A stretch of DNA of 64,000 nucleotides from Agromyces subbeticus DSM 16689 (GCF_000421565.1 NZ_ATXG01000002.1:434001-498000), one strand, 5' to 3'; positions 1 through 9,227 are shown, numbered from the stretch's first letter. A program made the numbers and translations. The notes: generated by a model from the letters alone, not told the origin.

Positions 1-120
1 TCCGTCGAGGGCCTCGTCGGCTCGATCGTCACCGCCGTGCAGTCGGGTCGCATCAGCGAAGCGCAGCTCGACGCCGCTGCAGTTCGAGTGCTGACGCTTC
101 GCCGCGAACTCGCGAACTGA
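1..120 (+). CDS. Glycoside hydrolase family 3 protein, C-terminal end (partial)
   Basis: The window opens inside an open frame that ends at a TGA; 39 residues are visible. They read as the closing helices of a GH3 N-terminal catalytic barrel of the beta-N-acetylhexosaminidase (NagZ-like) kind: a segment ending AVQSGRISEAQLDAAA and then RVLTLRREL, the usual last helix. NagZ enzymes remove GlcNAc from muropeptides during wall recycling. The active site lies outside the window, so the exact enzyme cannot be confirmed and another GH3 glycosidase is possible. Confidence 0.6.
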   Translation, partial: SVEGLVGSIVTAVQSGRISEAQLDAAAVRVLTLRRELAN

Positions 121-166
121 TTTCCGACCTCGGGAATACTCCGCAGCTACATGCGTTTGCATACGT

Positions 167-182
167 GTGGCCGAACGGCCAC
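167..182 (+). repeat. Small inverted repeat in the yceI leader
   Basis: Arms gtggcc and ggccac flank the loop gaac, between the GH3 stop and the YceI start. No T-tract follows, so it is not a convincing terminator. It may be a leader hairpin or an operator half of the YceI promoter region. Confidence 0.35.
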
Positions 183-212
183 CACGATGACGAACACGGG
201 AGACTGCCCAAT

Positions 213-776
213 ATGACGACCACTGCCTCGACCATCGAGATCCCCGGATACCGCGCCGGGACCTGGAAGATCGACACCGCTCACAGCGAGGTCGGCTTCA
301 GCATTCGCCACCTCATGATCAGCAAGGTCAAGGGCAAGTTCGAGCGCTTCGACGCCACCTTCGTGACGGGCGAGAACCCGCTCGACTCGAGCGTGACCGC
401 GTCGGCCGAGGTCGCCTCGATCACCACCAACGAGCCCAGCCGCGACGCGCACCTGCGCACCGGTGACTTCTTCGAAGCTGAGACCCACCCGACCATCGAC
501 TTCGTCTCGACCGGCGTGCGGGTCGAGAAGGGCGACTTCAAGGTCGACGGAGATCTCACGATCCGCGGCATCACGAAGCCCGTCACCTTCGACTTCGACT
601 TCGGCGGCTTCGGCGGCGACCCCTACGGCAACTACAAGGGCGGCGCCACGGCCAAGGCCGTCGTGAACCGCGAGGACTTCGGCCTCATGTACAACGCCGC
701 GCTCGAGACCGGCGGCGTGCTGCTCGGCGACCAGGTGACCATCACCCTCGAGCTGCAGGCCGCGCTCGAGCAGTAA
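213..776 (+). CDS. YceI family protein
   Basis: A 187-residue YceI-domain protein. YceI folds are lipocalin-like beta barrels that bind a long isoprenoid or similar lipid; their physiological role in actinobacteria is unsettled. Family hallmarks visible are the opening GTWKIDTAHSEVGFSIRHL, the SSVTASAEVASI and RDAHLRTGDFF segments, and a C-terminal GVLLGDQVTITLELQ strand. No signal peptide is present, so it is probably cytoplasmic, unlike E. coli YceI. The ATG at 213 was chosen over an in-frame GTG at 165 because the family domain begins just after it and gggaga precedes it. The gene is monocistronic and ends at a strong hairpin. Confidence 0.9.
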   Translation: MTTTASTIEIPGYRAGTWKIDTAHSEVGFSIRHLMISKVKGKFERFDATFVTGENPLDSSVTASAEVASITTNEPSRDAHLRTGDFFEAETHPTIDFVSTGVRVEKGDFKVDGDLTIRGITKPVTFDFDFGGFGGDPYGNYKGGATAKAVVNREDFGLMYNAALETGGVLLGDQVTITLELQAALEQ

Positions 777-790
777 TCACGAGTAGAGCG

Positions 791-822
791 AAGGGCGGTC
801 GTGCACACGCACGACCGCCCTT
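791..822 (+). terminator. Bidirectional hairpin terminator
   Basis: A perfect 14-bp stem (aagggcggtcgtgc and its complement) around an acac loop lies between the convergent yceI and winged-helix genes. The A/T ends of the arms give a short T run in either direction. Confidence 0.75.
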
Positions 823-829
823 CTCCGAT

Positions 830-1951
830 TCACCTCGCCGCCGCGGTAATCTCGCCGAGGTTCTGACCCCAGAACCGCGCCCACTCCCGAAGTCGCGGCG
901 TGAACCGCGCGGGGTCGAGTTCGCCATCGAAGCCATCGAGCGAGACGGATGTCGCGCGAGCGCGTTTCACCGGGCGCCAGAGACCGACTACCCGGCCATT
1001 CTGCACGAGCGTCGGCTGGAACACGCCGTTCGACCCCGGCACGACGCGGCGGGCGTGCGCCGGGTCGCACACCGGATCGCGATCGGCGTAGCCGAGGAAG
1101 TACTCGTCGAACGCAGCGAGCACGAACCGACCTGCCGCTCGCGGAGCCGGGGGAGCAGCGTCGGTCGAGCCGTGGCTCTCGTCGGACACGTCGGAGACGA
1201 CGAATCGCTCGTCGTCGAAGGGAGCGACCGCGTCGCCGGCGTCAGCGAGGGCTGCCCGGGCATCGGTGAGGGTCAGGCCGCTCCACCAGGCGAAGTCACG
1301 CACGGTCGCCGGACCGTGCCCGGCGACATACGAGATGAAGAGTTTCGCAAGCGTCTCATCGCGGCCGGGCGCCGCTGCGATGCGCGGCGACCACTCATCG
1401 AGCAGCACGAAGCGCTGCCCGCGGCCCTCGACCGGTCCGCCGCAGAGCACAGCGTCGAGCGCGAGCCACGCGATCAGGTGATACCCGCGCTGTCCGGTCG
1501 TCTCGACGCCGCCCGCCTGCCACGCGGCCTGCAGCTCGTCGCGCGAGAGCGACCGGCCGCCTTCGAGCTCTCGTTCGGCGATGCGTCTGGCCGCGGCGTA
1601 GATCTCGTCATCGAGCCCGAGCTCCCGGTGCCGAGTCGCCGACAGGCGCACGATACGCGGACCGGTGATCGCGAGGATGTCGCGCAGGGACTCGGCCGGC
1701 ACGAGGTGGAGGGTGCCGCGCATCGGCCAGGAGCGGAGCACGTCGCGCGACTCGATCGCCGCATCGACGTCGGCGGCGACCGAACCGGGTACTCGTGAGC
1801 CGACCACCCATTTCGATGCAGCGAAGTCTTGCGCCTGCACAGCCCCGAGGCGTCGTACCGCCGCAGCGATCGACGGCAGACCAGCGGCGAGACCGTGGGA
1901 CTCGAGTCGGGCAGCGCGAACGCGGGCGTCGCTGGCGAGTTTCGTCGGCAT
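830..1951 (-). CDS. Winged-helix DNA-binding protein, AlkZ-like (HTH_42)
   Basis: A 373-residue protein of the HTH_42/YcaQ superfamily, whose characterised members are DNA glycosylases: Streptomyces AlkZ unhooks azinomycin interstrand crosslinks. Residues 39-41 read QAQ in RRLGAVQAQD. That is the catalytic QxQ motif of AlkZ-like enzymes, as opposed to the QxD of E. coli YcaQ. The middle holds the RSWPMRGTLHL segment typical of the family. The ATG at 1951 was taken because the domain begins there; the open frame runs on upstream but overlaps the next gene's promoter. A role in excision of bulky alkyl lesions is inferred from the family. It stands alone and is convergent with yceI. Confidence 0.8.
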   Translation of the reverse strand: MPTKLASDARVRAARLESHGLAAGLPSIAAAVRRLGAVQAQDFAASKWVVGSRVPGSVAADVDAAIESRDVLRSWPMRGTLHLVPAESLRDILAITGPRIVRLSATRHRELGLDDEIYAAARRIAERELEGGRSLSRDELQAAWQAGGVETTGQRGYHLIAWLALDAVLCGGPVEGRGQRFVLLDEWSPRIAAAPGRDETLAKLFISYVAGHGPATVRDFAWWSGLTLTDARAALADAGDAVAPFDDERFVVSDVSDESHGSTDAAPPAPRAAGRFVLAAFDEYFLGYADRDPVCDPAHARRVVPGSNGVFQPTLVQNGRVVGLWRPVKRARATSVSLDGFDGELDPARFTPRLREWARFWGQNLGEITAAAR

Positions 1952-2087
1952 GCCCCGAGTCTGGCGGATGCCTGTGACATCCGCTCGCTCGCCCCGTGCG
2001 GCGCGGCCCGGCGAGCCGGAGCGGGATAGACTGGGAGGCTGTGCCGCTCGGCACGTCATCCCACCCCTGTTCCTTCGGAGGAATCCC

Positions 2088-3686
2088 GTGCTCGCCGTCC
2101 ATGATCTCGAGATCCGCATCGGTGCGCGCGTGCTGATGGAGCACGTCGACTTCCGCGTCTCAGACGGCGACAAGATCGGCCTCGTCGGCCGGAACGGTGC
2201 CGGAAAGACGACCCTCACGAAGACGCTCGCCGGCGAGACGCTCCCGACCGGCGGCCGCATCGACCGCGGCGGGGAAATCGGTTACCTGCCGCAGGATCCG
2301 CGGTCCGGCGACCCCGAGATGCTCGCCCGCACCCGCATCCTCGATGCGCGGGGGCTCGGCCAGATTTCGCTCGGCATGCACGAGGCATCCCTGAACATGG
2401 GAGATCCCGATCCCGCGGTCGCCGAGCGCGCCATGAAGAAGTACGGCAACCTCACCGACCGCTTCAACGCGCTCGGCGGATACGCCGCCGAGGCGGAAGC
2501 CGCATCGATCGCCTCGAACCTGAACCTGCCCGACCGCATTCTCGACCAGCCGCTCAAAACTCTCTCGGGTGGCCAGCGCCGTCGCATCGAGCTCGCTCGC
2601 ATCCTCTTCTCGGATGCCGAGACGATGATCCTCGACGAACCGACGAACCACCTCGACGCCGACTCTGTCGTCTGGCTCCGCGAGTTCCTGAAGAACTACC
2701 GGGGCGGCGTGATCGTGATCTCGCACGACGTCGTGCTCGTCGGAGAGGTCGTGAATCGCGTCTTCTACCTCGACGCGAATCGATCGGCGATCGACATCTA
2801 CAACATGGGCTGGAAGCACTACCAGCGCCAGCGCGCCGCCGACGAGGAGCGCCGCAAGAAGGAGCGCGTCAACGCCGAGAAGAAGGCCGGAGTGCTGCAG
2901 TTGCAGGCCGCCAAGTTCGGCGCCAAGGCGTCGAAGGCCGCTGCCGCGCACCAGATGGTCGCCCGAGCAGAGAAGTTGCTCGCCGGGCTCGACGAGGTGC
3001 GCACCGTCGATCGCGTGGCGAAGCTTCGCTTCCCGACTCCCGCGCCGTGCGGTCGTACCCCGATCACGGCGAGCGACCTCTCGAAGAGCTACGGCTCGCT
3101 CGAGATCTTCACGGCCGTCGACCTGGCGATCGACCGCGGGTCGAAGGTCGTCATCATCGGCCTGAACGGTGCAGGCAAGACGACGCTGCTCCGCATCCTC
3201 GCGGGCGTCGACGCTCCCGACACCGGTGTGGTCGAGGCCGGGCACGGGTTGCGGGTGGGGTACTACGCGCAGGAGCACGAGACGATCGACGTCGTTCGCT
3301 CGGTGCTGCAGAACATGGTGAGCGCCTCACCGAACCTCACCGAGACCGAGGCGCGTAAGGTGCTCGGCTCCTTCCTCTTCACCGGCGATGACGTGCACAA
3401 GCCCGCCGGCGTGCTCTCTGGCGGAGAGAAGACGCGACTCGCGCTCGCGATGATCGTGGTCTCGGGGGCCAACGTGCTGCTGCTCGACGAGCCCACGAAC
3501 AACCTCGACCCCGCGAGCCGCGCCGAGATCCTCGACGCGCTCGCCCACTACGAGGGCTCGGTCGTGCTCGTCTCGCACGACCCGGGCGCGGTCGAGGCGC
3601 TGAACCCCGAACGCGTGCTCATCATGCCCGACGGCACCGAAGACCACTGGAGCCGCGAGTACCAGGAGCTCATCGAGCTGGCCTGA
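2088..3686 (+). CDS. ABC-F family ATP-binding cassette protein
   Basis: 532 residues with two nucleotide-binding domains and no membrane segment, the ABC-F layout. Domain 1 has Walker A GRNGAGKTT at 34-42, signature LSGGQRRRIELA near 158 and Walker B ILDEPTNHLD near 182. Domain 2 has GLNGAGKTT near 358, LSGGEKTRLALA near 442 and LLDEPTNNLD near 465. A Lys/Ala-rich linker joins them, as in Ettt/Uup/Vga-type factors. ABC-F proteins act on ribosomes (translation factors, ribosome protection) rather than in transport; which subtype this is cannot be told by eye. The GTG start at 2088 follows ggagga. A TAGACT element lies about 60 nt upstream, so this mRNA appears to carry a leader. Confidence 0.88.
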   Translation: MLAVHDLEIRIGARVLMEHVDFRVSDGDKIGLVGRNGAGKTTLTKTLAGETLPTGGRIDRGGEIGYLPQDPRSGDPEMLARTRILDARGLGQISLGMHEASLNMGDPDPAVAERAMKKYGNLTDRFNALGGYAAEAEAASIASNLNLPDRILDQPLKTLSGGQRRRIELARILFSDAETMILDEPTNHLDADSVVWLREFLKNYRGGVIVISHDVVLVGEVVNRVFYLDANRSAIDIYNMGWKHYQRQRAADEERRKKERVNAEKKAGVLQLQAAKFGAKASKAAAAHQMVARAEKLLAGLDEVRTVDRVAKLRFPTPAPCGRTPITASDLSKSYGSLEIFTAVDLAIDRGSKVVIIGLNGAGKTTLLRILAGVDAPDTGVVEAGHGLRVGYYAQEHETIDVVRSVLQNMVSASPNLTETEARKVLGSFLFTGDDVHKPAGVLSGGEKTRLALAMIVVSGANVLLLDEPTNNLDPASRAEILDALAHYEGSVVLVSHDPGAVEALNPERVLIMPDGTEDHWSREYQELIELA

Positions 3687-3688
3687 GG

Positions 3689-4525
3689 TCAGCGGCGGTC
3701 GAGCACGCCGTCTTCGAGGTCGGCGTCAGCGTCGCGCTTCGGCTCCTTCGGCGCGCGCCGAACGCGACCGGTGGCGTCGACGGCGCCGGATGCCGCGGCG
3801 TTCGCCTTGCGCTCCTGGTTCGCCGCCCACGCGAGCCCGATGAAGCCCAGCAGCGCGAAGACGTACCACTGCAGCGCGTACGAGAGATGCGGACCCTCGT
3901 CGCGTTCGGGCCGAGGTGCTGCCAACGGCGGCGTCTCAGCGTCGGCGCGCGACTGCACGAGCACTCCGTAGGCCCCCGTGTAGCTCGGCTCGCCGACGCG
4001 TTCCGCGAGCTCGGGAAGATCGATGGTCGCGAACTCGGCGCCGGTCGACGTGCGCCCCTCGATTCGGCCCTCGCCGGCTTTCAGCCGGGCTTCGACCTGC
4101 ACCTCGCCGTCGGGCGGCGGCGGCACCACGCTCGGCCTGCCCTCGGCGTTCTGCGCGATCCAGCCGCGGTCGATCATGAAGACGGTGCCGTCGTCGAGCC
4201 GGAACGGCGTGATCACCTCGAAGCCCGAACTGCCTCCGAATGGCCGGTTGCGTACGACCACCTCGTCGTCGGGCAGGTATTCGCCCGAGAGCGCGACGAT
4301 CTGCCAGCGTTGGTCGATGTCGAATGCGGCGCGGTCGGGCAGCGCGTCGCCCACCGGCACCGGAGCGGCGTCGTAGTTCGCGTCGATGCGTGCGAGTTCG
4401 GCAAGGGCCTCGGCCCGCCGATTGAACTGCCACGCGCCGAGGGCCGAACAGACGATGGCGAAGACGATCGTGAGCGCGAGGTAGCCCGCCCACCGGCGGT
4501 GCAGGAGGAAGCGCCAGTCATTCAC
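3689..4525 (-). CDS. SURF1 family cytochrome oxidase assembly protein
   Basis: A 278-residue integral membrane protein with the SURF1 plan: a transmembrane helix at 14-30, a large external domain, and a second helix at about 217-236. Conserved pieces are GAWQFNRR after helix 1, NRPFGGSSGFEVITPF and FMIDRGWI (119-123). SURF1 helps insert heme a into subunit I of aa3-type cytochrome oxidase. A charged cytoplasmic tail follows helix 2. Its start overlaps the stop of the small Cys protein upstream by 4 bp (ATGA), so it is translationally coupled in a three-gene minus-strand operon. Confidence 0.88.
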   Translation of the reverse strand: MNDWRFLLHRRWAGYLALTIVFAIVCSALGAWQFNRRAEALAELARIDANYDAAPVPVGDALPDRAAFDIDQRWQIVALSGEYLPDDEVVVRNRPFGGSSGFEVITPFRLDDGTVFMIDRGWIAQNAEGRPSVVPPPPDGEVQVEARLKAGEGRIEGRTSTGAEFATIDLPELAERVGEPSYTGAYGVLVQSRADAETPPLAAPRPERDEGPHLSYALQWYVFALLGFIGLAWAANQERKANAAASGAVDATGRVRRAPKEPKRDADADLEDGVLDRR

Positions 4526-4788
4526 GGTCGGCCTCCGCTCGAGACATCCGTCGACGCCGTGCCATCAGTTCCGGTCTCGGCGAACGCCGCCACGGAGACC
4601 GGGAAGCTCCGGGCCTCGAGGAACCCGCGCAGGTAGTCGACGTGCTCATCGCACGCGAGCCAGGTCTTGCCCCGGTCGCCGGTGTGGATTCGCGGGTTGC
4701 GCCAGTCGATGCGCCAGGTCGCGGGCTGCCGGCATTCTGCGCGCGAGCAGACGCCGTGGTCGGGCGACGCGCCCAGGCCACCGATCAT
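4522..4788 (-). CDS. Small conserved Cys/His protein, function unknown
   Basis: 88 residues, no membrane segment. It has C14-x4-C19 and C46-x2-H49, a plausible single zinc site, in a pattern known from short actinobacterial hypothetical proteins found beside SURF1. The core reads ATWRIDWRNPRIH and then KTWLACDEH, and the C-terminal third is acidic and low in complexity. It overlaps both neighbours by 4 bp (ATGA at each end), so synthesis is coupled to DUF3099 and SURF1. A role near cytochrome oxidase assembly is only a guess from position. Confidence 0.75.
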   Translation of the reverse strand: MIGGLGASPDHGVCSRAECRQPATWRIDWRNPRIHTGDRGKTWLACDEHVDYLRGFLEARSFPVSVAAFAETGTDGTASTDVSSGGRP

Positions 4789-5153
4789 GCGGCGCCGCGT
4801 TCATCGTGATTCACGTTCTCGGTGTGCTCCGGATGCTCGGTGTTCGGGTGGTTCGGCGACCCCGCGCCATCCGTCGGCGCCGGTCCTTGCGGCGGGGGAG
4901 TGCGGCGCACGAGCCCGCCGGGTCGGAGCACTCGTCGCTGCCGACTCGGGCCGCTCACGTTCGCCATGACGACGGCGAAGTAGGGGAGGAAGATGGCTCC
5001 GGCCGCGAAGATCGCCAGCCACCAGCCTTCGGCGAAGAGCAGCGCCACGATGCAGAGCACGCGGATCGACATTGCGATCGTGTATTTGATCATGCGCGAG
5101 CGCCGCTCCGCCTCGGGCGACGGCGGCAACGTGGTGATCGACTGCTGCTTCAT
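4785..5153 (-). CDS. DUF3099 domain-containing membrane protein
   Basis: 122 residues with two closely spaced transmembrane helices (about 22-40 and 44-64). These are followed by an Arg-rich stretch and a Pro/Asn/His/Glu-rich hydrophilic tail. This is the DUF3099 architecture of actinobacteria, with no assigned function. It is the first gene of the DUF3099, small Cys protein, SURF1 operon and is divergent from fabG with a gap of about 130 bp. Confidence 0.8.
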   Translation of the reverse strand: MKQQSITTLPPSPEAERRSRMIKYTIAMSIRVLCIVALLFAEGWWLAIFAAGAIFLPYFAVVMANVSGPSRQRRVLRPGGLVRRTPPPQGPAPTDGAGSPNHPNTEHPEHTENVNHDERGAA

Positions 5154-5287
5154 GGTGGTCGCCGTGGTCCTCCGGCACCTCCTCGTGCTTCAAGCCTACG
5201 TCGATCGGCGGGCGACGGATGCCGCGAATTGCCAGCCTCTAAACTGGAGCGGGCCGATCGGCCCGACCGCAGAAGGAGACGCACGCA

Positions 5288-5998
5288 ATGACGACGAGCC
5301 GCACCGTTCTCGTGACCGGTGGCAACCGAGGCATCGGCTTCGCGATCGCCAGTGAGTTCATCGCACAGGGGCATCGCGTTGCGGTCACGGCTCGCAGCGG
5401 GGCGGGGCCCGAGGGGTCGCTCACCGTTCGGGCAGACGTCACCGACGCGGCATCCGTCGACGCCGCCTTCACCGAGGTCGAGGCCGCTCTCGGCCCCATC
5501 GAGGTCGTCGTCGCGAACGCCGGCGTCACGCGCGACACCCTGCTGCTGCGCATGAGCGAAGACGACTTCACGAGCGTCATCGACACGAACCTCACCGGCG
5601 CGTTCCGTGTCGTCAAGCGCGCCTCGAAGGGCATGCTCAAGGCGCGGTTCGGGCGCATCGTGCTGATCTCGAGCGTGGTAGGCCTCTACGGCTCGGCCGG
5701 TCAGGTCAACTACTCGGCGTCGAAGGCGGGGCTCGTGGGCATGGCCCGGTCGCTCACCCGCGAACTCGGCGCGCGCAACATCACGGCGAACGTCGTGGCG
5801 CCCGGATTCATCGAGACCGACATGACCGACGAACTGCCCGAGGCGCAGCAGGCCGAATACAAGAAGAGCATTCCGCTCGCCCGCTTCGCGACGCCCGACG
5901 AGGTCGCGAAGGTCGTCGCCTGGCTCGCCGGCGACGAGGCGGGGTACATCTCCGGCGCGGTGATTCCCGTCGACGGCGGTCTCGGCATGGGGCACTGA
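5288..5998 (+). CDS. fabG: 3-oxoacyl-ACP reductase FabG
   Basis: A 236-residue classical short-chain dehydrogenase. It has the NADPH motif TGGNRGIG at 10-17, NAG at 77-79 and the catalytic set Ser129, Tyr142, Lys146 (SVVG...YSASK). The C-terminus is the FabG-like GYISGAVIPVDGGLGMGH. It would reduce 3-oxoacyl-ACP in fatty-acid elongation, or a related CoA ester. ATG at 5288 follows a good aaggaga. A TAAACT hexamer about 45 nt upstream could be its -10. It is monocistronic; other fatty-acid genes are not nearby, so the exact substrate is inferred. Confidence 0.88.
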   Translation: MTTSRTVLVTGGNRGIGFAIASEFIAQGHRVAVTARSGAGPEGSLTVRADVTDAASVDAAFTEVEAALGPIEVVVANAGVTRDTLLLRMSEDDFTSVIDTNLTGAFRVVKRASKGMLKARFGRIVLISSVVGLYGSAGQVNYSASKAGLVGMARSLTRELGARNITANVVAPGFIETDMTDELPEAQQAEYKKSIPLARFATPDEVAKVVAWLAGDEAGYISGAVIPVDGGLGMGH

Positions 5999-6051
5999 CG
6001 ACCCGACCGCAGTGATCGCGCCGCGATCCGCGAAGGCGCAGCCCGCCGGTG

Positions 6052-6714
6052 TCAGCCGCGCAGGCCGAGCAGGGCGAGCACGCCGCTGAGGTCGGGGCGG
6101 TCGATCGCGACGTCGGCTTGGGCCCGAACGATGGGCTTCGCGCAGAAGGCGACGCCGAGCGCTGCTCGATCGAGCATCTGCAGGTCGTTGGCACCGTCGC
6201 CCACGGCGATGGTGCGGTGCAACGGGATGCCGGCGGCATCCGCCCACTCGACGAGTGCCGACGCCTTCGCAGCCGCATCGACGACTGCGCCGTCGACGCG
6301 TCCGGTGAGTCGGCCGTCGGCGACCTCGAGTCGGTTGGCGCGACAGAAGTCGAGCCCGAGCCGCTCGGCGAGCGGGTCGAGCAGCTCATGGAAACCACCC
6401 GAGACCACGCCGACGAGTCCTCCGGCCGCGTGCACTCCCGCGATGAGCTCGTGCACACCGGGTGTCGGTGTCATGCGGTCACGCGCGGCCGCGAGCTCGG
6501 TGTCGGCGAGGCCGGCAAGTGTCGCCACTCGTTCGCGCAGGCTCGCGGCGAAATCGAGCTCGCCCCGCATCGCGCGTTCGGTCACCGCGGCCACATGCTC
6601 GAGGCTGCCAGCGGCCTCGGCGAGCAGCTCGATCGCCTCTTCGAGGATCAGTGTCGAGTCCGCGTCGAGCACGACGAGCGGGCCGCTCGCGCGGCCGATG
6701 GTGCCGGCGCTCAC
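6052..6714 (-). CDS. serB: Phosphoserine phosphatase SerB
   Basis: A 220-residue HAD hydrolase. The nucleophile motif is D17-A-D19-S-T, followed by a helical cap, [15 protein letters not shown] motif II (Ser near SGG) and [10 protein letters not shown] as motif IV. These match SerB, which releases serine from O-phosphoserine. It lacks the N-terminal ACT domains of longer actinobacterial SerB forms, so it is the short type. The GTG start at 6714 overlaps the glgC stop by 4 bp (GTGA), so it is read from the glgC message. Confidence 0.88.
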   Translation of the reverse strand: MSAGTIGRASGPLVVLDADSTLILEEAIELLAEAAGSLEHVAAVTERAMRGELDFAASLRERVATLAGLADTELAAARDRMTPTPGVHELIAGVHAAGGLVGVVSGGFHELLDPLAERLGLDFCRANRLEVADGRLTGRVDGAVVDAAAKASALVEWADAAGIPLHRTIAVGDGANDLQMLDRAALGVAFCAKPIVRAQADVAIDRPDLSGVLALLGLRG

Positions 6715-7958
6715 GCGGTGGCCCGGACGCGTGAGCCCTTGCCCACGACGGTGATGCCGCTGTCGGTCACGATGAAGCCTCGGGCGACGTCTTCGGCGCG
6801 ATCGACGCCGATGCGGGCGCCGGCGTCGACGACGACCTCTTTGTCGAGGATCGCACGCTGCACCGTGGCGCCGGCGTCGATGCGCGCCCGGTCGAAGAGG
6901 ATCGAGTCGGCGACGTGCGCACCCGAACCCACGACCGCCCACGGACCGATGACGCTGCGTTCGACGTGCGCGCCCGAGATGACCGAGCCGAGCGAGACGA
7001 TCGAGTCGATCACCGTGCCGAGCGTGCCGCGTGCGTCTCGCGTGAACTTCGCGGGCGGCGAGTTCAGCTGCTGACTGAAGATCGGCCACTCGCGGTTGTA
7101 GAGGTTGAAGACGGGCAGCACCGAGATGAGATCTTGGTGGGCCTCGAAGAAGGAGTCGATCGTTCCCACGTCGCGCCAGTAGTACCGGTCGCGATCGGTG
7201 GAGCCGGGCACCTCGTTACGCTGCAGGTCGTAGACACCGGCGGCGCCCTGCGCGACGAACGCCGGGATGATGTCGCCACCCATGTCATGGCTCGAATCGG
7301 TGCGCTCCCCGTCTCGGAGCACTGCGTCGATGAGCGCGTCGGCGTCGAAGACGTAGTTGCCCATCGAGGCGAGCACCTCGCGGGGCGAATCGGGAAGCCC
7401 GATCGGGTCGCTCGGCTTCTCGAGGAAGCGGTGGATGCGCCCCGGTTTCGCCGGGTCGACCTCGATGACGCCGAACTGGTCGGCGAGCGAGATCGGCTGA
7501 CGAATCGCCGCGACCGTCGCCGCGGCGCCCGACTCGATGTGCGCGTCGATCATCTGGCCGAAGTCCATGCGGTACACGTGGTCGGCGCCGACCACGACGA
7601 TGATGTCGGGCTGCTCGTCGTAGATCAGGTTGAGGCTCTGCAGAATGGCGTCGGCCGAACCCGAGAACCACCGCTTGCCGAGTCGCTGCTGCGCCGGCAC
7701 CGAGGCGACGTACGAGTTCAGCAGGCCGCTCATGCGCCACGTCTGCGAGACATGACGGTCGAGGCTGTGCGACTTGTACTGGGTGAGCACGACGATCTGG
7801 CGCAAGCCCGAATTCAGCAGATTCGAGAGCGCGAAGTCGATCAGGCGGTACTGCCCGCCGAACGGCACCGCGGGCTTCGCCCGGTCTTCGGTGAGGGGCA
7901 TGAGTCGCTTGCCCTCGCCGCCGGCGAGGACGATGCCGAATACCTTGCGCGCAGCCAT
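6711..7958 (-). CDS. glgC: Glucose-1-phosphate adenylyltransferase GlgC
   Basis: 415 residues. The N-terminus carries the nucleotidyl-transferase motif [18 protein letters not shown] (13-30), with [15 protein letters not shown] next. The C-terminal third is a left-handed beta-helix of hexapeptide repeats. It makes ADP-glucose from glucose-1-phosphate and ATP for glycogen or related alpha-glucans. The neighbouring divergent gene is glgA, its pathway partner. The ATG has a TAGGGT 6 nt upstream and no Shine-Dalgarno, consistent with a leaderless mRNA. serB follows with a 4-bp overlap. Confidence 0.95.
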   Translation of the reverse strand: MAARKVFGIVLAGGEGKRLMPLTEDRAKPAVPFGGQYRLIDFALSNLLNSGLRQIVVLTQYKSHSLDRHVSQTWRMSGLLNSYVASVPAQQRLGKRWFSGSADAILQSLNLIYDEQPDIIVVVGADHVYRMDFGQMIDAHIESGAAATVAAIRQPISLADQFGVIEVDPAKPGRIHRFLEKPSDPIGLPDSPREVLASMGNYVFDADALIDAVLRDGERTDSSHDMGGDIIPAFVAQGAAGVYDLQRNEVPGSTDRDRYYWRDVGTIDSFFEAHQDLISVLPVFNLYNREWPIFSQQLNSPPAKFTRDARGTLGTVIDSIVSLGSVISGAHVERSVIGPWAVVGSGAHVADSILFDRARIDAGATVQRAILDKEVVVDAGARIGVDRAEDVARGFIVTDSGITVVGKGSRVRATA

Positions 7959-7964
7959 GCGACC

Positions 7965-7970
7965 ACCCTA
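7965..7970 (-). promoter_or_regulatory. glgC -10 element, leaderless type
   Basis: TAGGGT on the minus strand ends 6 nt before the glgC ATG. Confidence 0.5.
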
Positions 7971-8027
7971 GTCAGCCCGCGGCGCTGTCGGGGCAGTCGA
8001 GTCGGGGCATGACGGATGTCGCTGCGC

Positions 8028-8033
8028 TACGTT
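8028..8033 (+). promoter_or_regulatory. glgA -10 element, leaderless type
   Basis: TACGTT ends 6 nt before the glgA ATG at 8040. With the glgC element it leaves only about 58 bp between the two divergent -10 sites. Confidence 0.45.
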
Positions 8034-8039
8034 TGCTGC

Positions 8040-9227
8040 ATGCGCGTCGACCTGCTCACCCGCGAGTATCCACCCGAGGTCTATGGAGGCGCCGGCGTGC
8101 ACGTCGCCGAGCTCGTGCGGGCGCTCCGTTCGAGCATCGACGTGCAGGTGCGGTGCTTCGGCGAACCGCGTGCCGAGGCCGGCACCTTCGGCTATCCGAC
8201 GCCCGACGAATTCGCCTCGGCGAATCCCGCACTCGCCACCATGGGAGTCGACCTCCTGATGGCCGGCGACGTCGCCGGGGCCGATCTCGTGCACTCGCAC
8301 ACCTGGTACGCGAATTTCGCCGGGTTCACGGCGAAGCGACTGCACGGCGTGCCGCACATCGTCTCAGCGCACAGCCTCGAGCCGCTCCGGCCCTGGAAGG
8401 CCGAGCAGCTCGGCGGGGGATACCGGCTCTCGTCGTGGGTCGAGCGCGCCGCCTTCGAAGACGCCGATGCAGTGATCGCCGTGAGCGAGGGCATGCGCCG
8501 CGACATCCTTCGCGCCTATCCCTCGATCCACCCCGAACGGGTCGAGGTCGTCTACAACGGCATCGATCTCGCCGACTGGGCGCCGCGCGACGATGCCGCC
8601 GCCGTGCGGGCGCTGGGTGTCGATCCGGATCGACCGTCGGTCGTCTTCGTCGGCCGCATCACGAGGCAGAAGGGATTGCCCTACCTGCTGCGCGCTGCGC
8701 GGCTGCTGCCCGACGACGTGCAGCTCGTACTGTGCGCCGGCGCGCCCGACACCCCCGAGATCATGGCAGAGGTCACCGCCCTCGTCGAGGCGCTGCGCGC
8801 CGAGCGAAGCGGCGTCGTCTGGATCGATCGTCACCTGCCGCGCGCCGAACTCACCGCGCTGCTCACCGCGGCCACGACCTTCGTGTGCCCGTCGATCTAC
8901 GAGCCCCTCGGCATCGTGAACCTCGAGGCGATGGCGTGCGGTGCGCCCGTCGTCGGCACCGCGACGGGCGGCATTCCCGAGGTCGTCGCCGACGGCGTGA
9001 CCGGGGTGCTCGTTCCCATCGAGCAGCTCGACGACGGCACTGGCACGCCGGTCGATCCCGACCGGTACGTCGCCGATCTCGCAGCGGCGCTCACTGCGGT
9101 CGTGGCGGATCCGGCGCGCGCGGCGGCGATGGGCGCTGCCGGCCGGCACCGCGCCGAGGCCGAGTTCGGCTGGGCTGCGATCGCCGAGCGCACGCTCGAT
9201 CTCTACACGCGAGTGCTCGAGCGCTGA
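8040..9227 (+). CDS. glgA: Glycogen synthase GlgA, GT4 type
   Basis: A 395-residue GT-B glycosyltransferase. The opening MRVDLLTREYPPEVYGGAGVHV is the actinobacterial glycogen synthase signature. VFVGRITRQKG begins the second Rossmann domain, and the E-x7-E donor site is in SIYEPLGIVNLEAMACG. In mycobacteria such enzymes (GlgM/GlgA) use ADP-glucose to build maltose-1-phosphate or alpha-glucan. ATG at 8040 was taken over the ORF's earlier ATG at 8016 because the family begins here and a TACGTT sits 6 nt upstream. It is divergent from glgC across 81 bp, which suggests shared control. Confidence 0.93.
   Translation: MRVDLLTREYPPEVYGGAGVHVAELVRALRSSIDVQVRCFGEPRAEAGTFGYPTPDEFASANPALATMGVDLLMAGDVAGADLVHSHTWYANFAGFTAKRLHGVPHIVSAHSLEPLRPWKAEQLGGGYRLSSWVERAAFEDADAVIAVSEGMRRDILRAYPSIHPERVEVVYNGIDLADWAPRDDAAAVRALGVDPDRPSVVFVGRITRQKGLPYLLRAARLLPDDVQLVLCAGAPDTPEIMAEVTALVEALRAERSGVVWIDRHLPRAELTALLTAATTFVCPSIYEPLGIVNLEAMACGAPVVGTATGGIPEVVADGVTGVLVPIEQLDDGTGTPVDPDRYVADLAAALTAVVADPARAAAMGAAGRHRAEAEFGWAAIAERTLDLYTRVLER

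Noticed and set aside
167-182. Hairpin before yceI considered as the GH3 terminator
   Set aside because: No T-tract follows and it lies within the yceI leader; kept only as a low-confidence repeat.
1665-2087. N-terminal extension of the ABC-F gene
   Set aside because: It is antisense to the AlkZ-like gene; the GTG at 2088 has ggagga and starts the domain directly.
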